Positions 39,513 to 41,394 of a DNA stretch of 41,394 nucleotides are shown piece by piece; within the stretch, counting starts at the first letter, position 1, and each line of letters begins with the position of its first letter. The stretch covers positions 1 through 41,394 of the forward strand of contig DATKDI010000029.1 in assembly GCA_035512775.1 (NCBI GenBank), in the 5' to 3' direction. The translations under genes were made by a program, and so were the position numbers. The DNA is from JAJNBA01 sp035512775. Its GTDB lineage: Bacteria; Actinomycetota; UBA4738; HRBIN12. The notes below the pieces were generated by a model that saw nothing but the letters and a program-made list of their open reading frames with translations, was not told the DNA's origin and did no database searches.

Positions 39513-39675
39513 GGCCCGTCGCGACGACGACTCCCTCCTCGATCGCCGGCGGAATCCGTCCGGAGCCCCCCGCCGCGAACCCCTGCACTCGTGCTTGTCT
39601 CGCGCTTGCTTGTGTACGGCGCTGTCGCGGGCGACGATAGAGGGACGCCGACCGTGCCGGGGTTTCGACCATCCG

Positions 39676-40236
39676 ATGAAGAAACGTGTCATCAGAGCCG
39701 AAGAGTTCGAGGTCCTGGATACCGCGGGACGGGTTCGACTGCGGATCGGGTTGTCCAACGACGATTCTCCGTTCTTCTCGATGCTCGACCCCCACGGGCA
39801 GGTTCGCGCTCGCTTCGGGCTCTCCTCGGACGGGTCCGCAGGCCTCGCGATCGGCGACGACAACGGCAAGGTCCGGGCGACGCTCGGTCTCTCCACCGAC
39901 GGTTCGGCCAGCCTCGCGTTCGGGGACCGCAACGGCAAGATCCGCGCCAAGTTCGGGCTGGCCTCGGACGCGTCTCCCACACTGGGCGCACACGTGGAGG
40001 GAGATGATGTGACCCACCGCTACACGCTGGCGGATCAAGGATCGCCGACGCTCGGGTTGTACGACCGCGCGGGGCGAGTACGGATCCGGCTGGGTCTCGC
40101 GGCCGACGGATTCCCTATCCTCCGGCTGCTGGACGCAGAGGGCGAGCTCCGCGCGCTGGTCGGCTTGGCCGACGACGGGAGCCCGTTGATCCAGTTCATG
40201 GACGAACGCAAGCAACCGACGTGGACGATGCGATGA
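39676..40236 (+). CDS. tandem 23-residue repeat protein (beta-solenoid-like)
   Basis: 186 residues from the ATG at 39676 (MKKRVIRAEEFEVLD). About seven and a half repeats of 23 residues follow the pattern L-x-x-x-D-x-x-G-x-V-R-A-x-x-G-L-S-x-D-G-S-P/A, for example GLAIGDDNGKVRATLGLS and SLAFGDRNGKIRAKFGLA; the fifth (TLGAHVEGDDVTHRYTLA) is degenerate. Alternating short strands and turns suggest a beta-solenoid. No signal peptide. Its TGA overlaps the next ATG (ATGA), linking it to the MauD/MauA-like pair. Function unknown. Confidence 0.8.
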   Translation: MKKRVIRAEEFEVLDTAGRVRLRIGLSNDDSPFFSMLDPHGQVRARFGLSSDGSAGLAIGDDNGKVRATLGLSTDGSASLAFGDRNGKIRAKFGLASDASPTLGAHVEGDDVTHRYTLADQGSPTLGLYDRAGRVRIRLGLAADGFPILRLLDAEGELRALVGLADDGSPLIQFMDERKQPTWTMR

Positions 40237-40742
40237 GTGGATGGTGGACGGCGGCGTTCGTGGCCCAATGGGTTCTGCTCCTGGTCCTGTGCATCGTCGT
40301 GGTCGCACTGGCACGACAGGTGGGAACGCTCCATCTCCGGATGGGTCCACGCGGGGCACTTGAGATCGATACGGAGGGACCCGCTCTCGGTGAGGCCCTG
40401 CCCCCCGTCGACGCCCTCGACACCGACGGCGCTCGACTCGTCCTCGGAGGCGCTGGGAAACGGCGACTCGTCTTGTTCTCGTCGCCGACCTGCATGGTCT
40501 GCCGCGAGGTGGCGCCGGCGCTCCCGGCCGCGGCTCGAGCAGGGGATCTCGTGCCGCAGGTCGTCCACGATCCCGACGCGGAGCGTGCGTTCGAGATTTC
40601 CGGCACCCCGTTCCTGCTGGTGCTCGACGAGCTCGGGATCGTCCGAGCGAAGGGCACGGTGAACAACCTCGAGCAGATGGAGGGGCTGGTCGACACGGCG
40701 GAACGGCGGATGCGGGAGGAGCGTGAGCGATGGGCGAGCTGA
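40233..40742 (+). CDS. MauD-like membrane-anchored thioredoxin-fold protein
   Basis: 169 residues from the ATG at 40233. An N-terminal helix (AAFVAQWVLLLVLCIVVVAL) anchors a thioredoxin-like domain whose redox motif is SSPTCMVC (Cys87, Cys90), with the cis-proline loop EISGTPFLLVLDELG. This layout matches MauD/TlpA-type proteins that assist disulfide formation of the methylamine dehydrogenase light chain. It overlaps the next gene by 13 bp. Confidence 0.8.
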   Translation: MSGWWTAAFVAQWVLLLVLCIVVVALARQVGTLHLRMGPRGALEIDTEGPALGEALPPVDALDTDGARLVLGGAGKRRLVLFSSPTCMVCREVAPALPAAARAGDLVPQVVHDPDAERAFEISGTPFLLVLDELGIVRAKGTVNNLEQMEGLVDTAERRMREERERWAS

Positions 40743-41266
40743 GGTCGATGGAGCGCGCACAGCGGGCACTCGCGCAACGCACCAGCCGGCGCGGCTTCCT
40801 CGGGAGGGTCGGCCGCGGCGTCGTGGCCCTTGCCGGCGGCTCTCTGGTTGCCACCGCGCTCGCACCCGACCGGGCCGAGGCGTTCCACATCTGTGGCCAC
40901 ACCTGGACGACGGGGTCGTGTCCTCACCCGTTCTCTCCCCTGTCCCGGACAGACCGCTACGGCTTCCCCGTCCACCCGACGTACGGATATCCGGTGGACG
41001 ACCGGGGCAAGCTCTACCGGAACCCGGATACCCAGGAGCGATCCAAGACGTGCCAGCAGACGGTCCGCGAGATCTATTCCTGGGTGAACGACACGCGATA
41101 CGGCGGAGGGTGGACACGATGCTGCTCCGGCCGGCTGCGACACATCGCGGACTGTTGCTCCAGGTCGAACATCCGGATCAACGGGGACTACGCCGTGCGG
41201 GGCTATTGCCCTGTCGGGTTCAAGGTCTTCTGCATCACGTACCGGGAGCTGACGCAGAGGTGTTGA
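40730..41266 (+). CDS. methylamine dehydrogenase light chain-like (MauA-like) Tat-exported cysteine-rich protein
   Basis: 178 residues. A twin-arginine signal SRRGFLG (19-25), hydrophobic stretch VVALAGGSLVATALA and cleavage near AEA-F. The mature part has ten cysteines (CGHTWTTGSCPHPF; TCQQ; WTRCCSG; ADCCS; GYCPVG; VFCITY; RC), an even number suited to five disulfides. The pattern matches proteins annotated as methylamine dehydrogenase light chain in actinobacteria. Whether it forms a tryptophan tryptophylquinone cofactor is unclear; no heavy-chain (MauB) gene is visible. Start at the ATG at 40730 gives a normal Tat n-region. Confidence 0.78.
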   Translation: MGELRSMERAQRALAQRTSRRGFLGRVGRGVVALAGGSLVATALAPDRAEAFHICGHTWTTGSCPHPFSPLSRTDRYGFPVHPTYGYPVDDRGKLYRNPDTQERSKTCQQTVREIYSWVNDTRYGGGWTRCCSGRLRHIADCCSRSNIRINGDYAVRGYCPVGFKVFCITYRELTQRC

Positions 41267-41337
41267 CCGACTCAGGAGCCGCGGCGTTGGCGGTCGCGGC
41301 CGCGATCGCTGGCTGGTCCGCGCTCTGGGGGCCTTGA
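41260..41337 (+). CDS. possible 25-residue peptide overlapping the MauA-like stop
   Basis: A GTG-TTG start overlaps the TGA of the previous gene and encodes a short hydrophobic peptide (AAALAVAAAIAGWSALWGP). It could be a tiny membrane peptide or chance. No independent support. Confidence 0.2.
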   Translation: MLTDSGAAALAVAAAIAGWSALWGP

Positions 41338-41346
41338 GGCCTCTCG

Positions 41347-41394
41347 ATGGTGGAGACCATCAGCCCCGTCGTGCACGGGACGCGGACGAGGTGG
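41347..41394 (+). CDS. start of a further gene, cut by the window end
   Basis: From an ATG at 41347 the frame stays open to the edge (METISPVVHG-like: MVETISPVVHGTRTRW). Given the MauD/MauA-like context it may be the next member of the same operon, for example a MauE-like membrane protein, but only 16 codons are visible. Confidence 0.35.
   Translation, partial: MVETISPVVHGTRTRW

Noticed and set aside
39467..39675. riboswitch (for example c-di-AMP type) before the repeat-protein gene
   Set aside because: Apart from the long hairpin I see none of the conserved core sequences of known riboswitch classes.
38263..40902. 879-residue minus-strand frame
   Set aside because: Antisense to the OSBS, repeat-protein and MauD-like genes, all with recognisable motifs.
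1..41394. CRISPR array or rRNA genes
   Set aside because: No regularly spaced direct repeats and no rRNA-like conserved stretches were seen; only one tRNA is evident.

Overview
The window is a high-GC chromosomal segment from an actinobacterium (Actinomycetota), almost certainly the replication-origin region. From about 8.6 kb to 37.1 kb the gene order follows the block that flanks oriC in Mycobacterium tuberculosis: CCA/poly(A) nucleotidyltransferase, NUDIX hydrolase, DUF6049-type protein, MurJ, ECF sigma factor and zinc anti-sigma factor, TrxB, TrxA, CwlM-like protein, ParB, ParA, RsmG, Jag, YidC, YidD, RnpA, RpmH // DnaA, DnaN, RecF, DUF721 protein, GyrB, GyrA, DUF3566 protein and tRNA-Ile. 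Several genes are extra relative to that block: pilT, an HERHH membrane protein, a TauE/SafE transporter and a TadE-like pilin protein. I cannot name a genus. GTG/TTG starts, ATGA/GTGA stop-start overlaps and many start codons 6-9 bases after a -10-like hexamer (leaderless mRNAs) fit a deep-branching actinobacterium.

Layout. 1-3 kb: hairpins, a YchF-like ATPase gene, and a class III adenylate cyclase gene broken by two in-frame stops. 2.96-5.97 kb: an apparent IS1595-family transposon with roughly 31-bp imperfect terminal inverted repeats. It carries a transposase, a divergent 46-codon ORF, and cargo made of a retropepsin-like protease, a DUF5678-like protein and a three-helix membrane protein. 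6.0-8.65 kb: an HTH-Mop molybdate sensor coupled to a MOT1-type transporter and signal peptidase I, then a frameshifted DUF1232 gene. 8.65-20.1 kb: cca, pilT, NUDIX, TauE, DUF6049-murJ-tadE-sigma/anti-sigma, trxB and trxA. 20.2-27.0 kb: the cwlM-like gene, a 38-codon ORF, a frameshifted PLDc_N gene, then parB-parA-rsmG-jag-yidC-yidD-rnpA-rpmH on the minus strand with a perfect parS inside the rsmG start. 27.0-36.0 kb: dnaA boxes and dnaA-dnaN-recF-DUF721-gyrB-gyrA on the plus strand. 36.0-41.4 kb: a DUF3566 fusion protein, tRNA-Ile, a small membrane protein, a GNAT plus OSBS/NAAAR enolase pair, a protein of 23-residue repeats, and a MauD-like/MauA-like secreted redox module running off the end.

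The most distinctive observations are the cargo-bearing IS1595-type element with overlapping divergent ribosome sites, a ParA with a 200-residue disordered tail, a degenerate CwlM-like amidase, the tandem 23-residue repeat protein behind a promoter that runs straight into an 18-bp hairpin, the orphan MauD/MauA-like pair, and a natural proline in the GyrA quinolone pocket. Four reading-frame lesions (two nonsense codons, two frameshifts) could be real decay or assembly errors.
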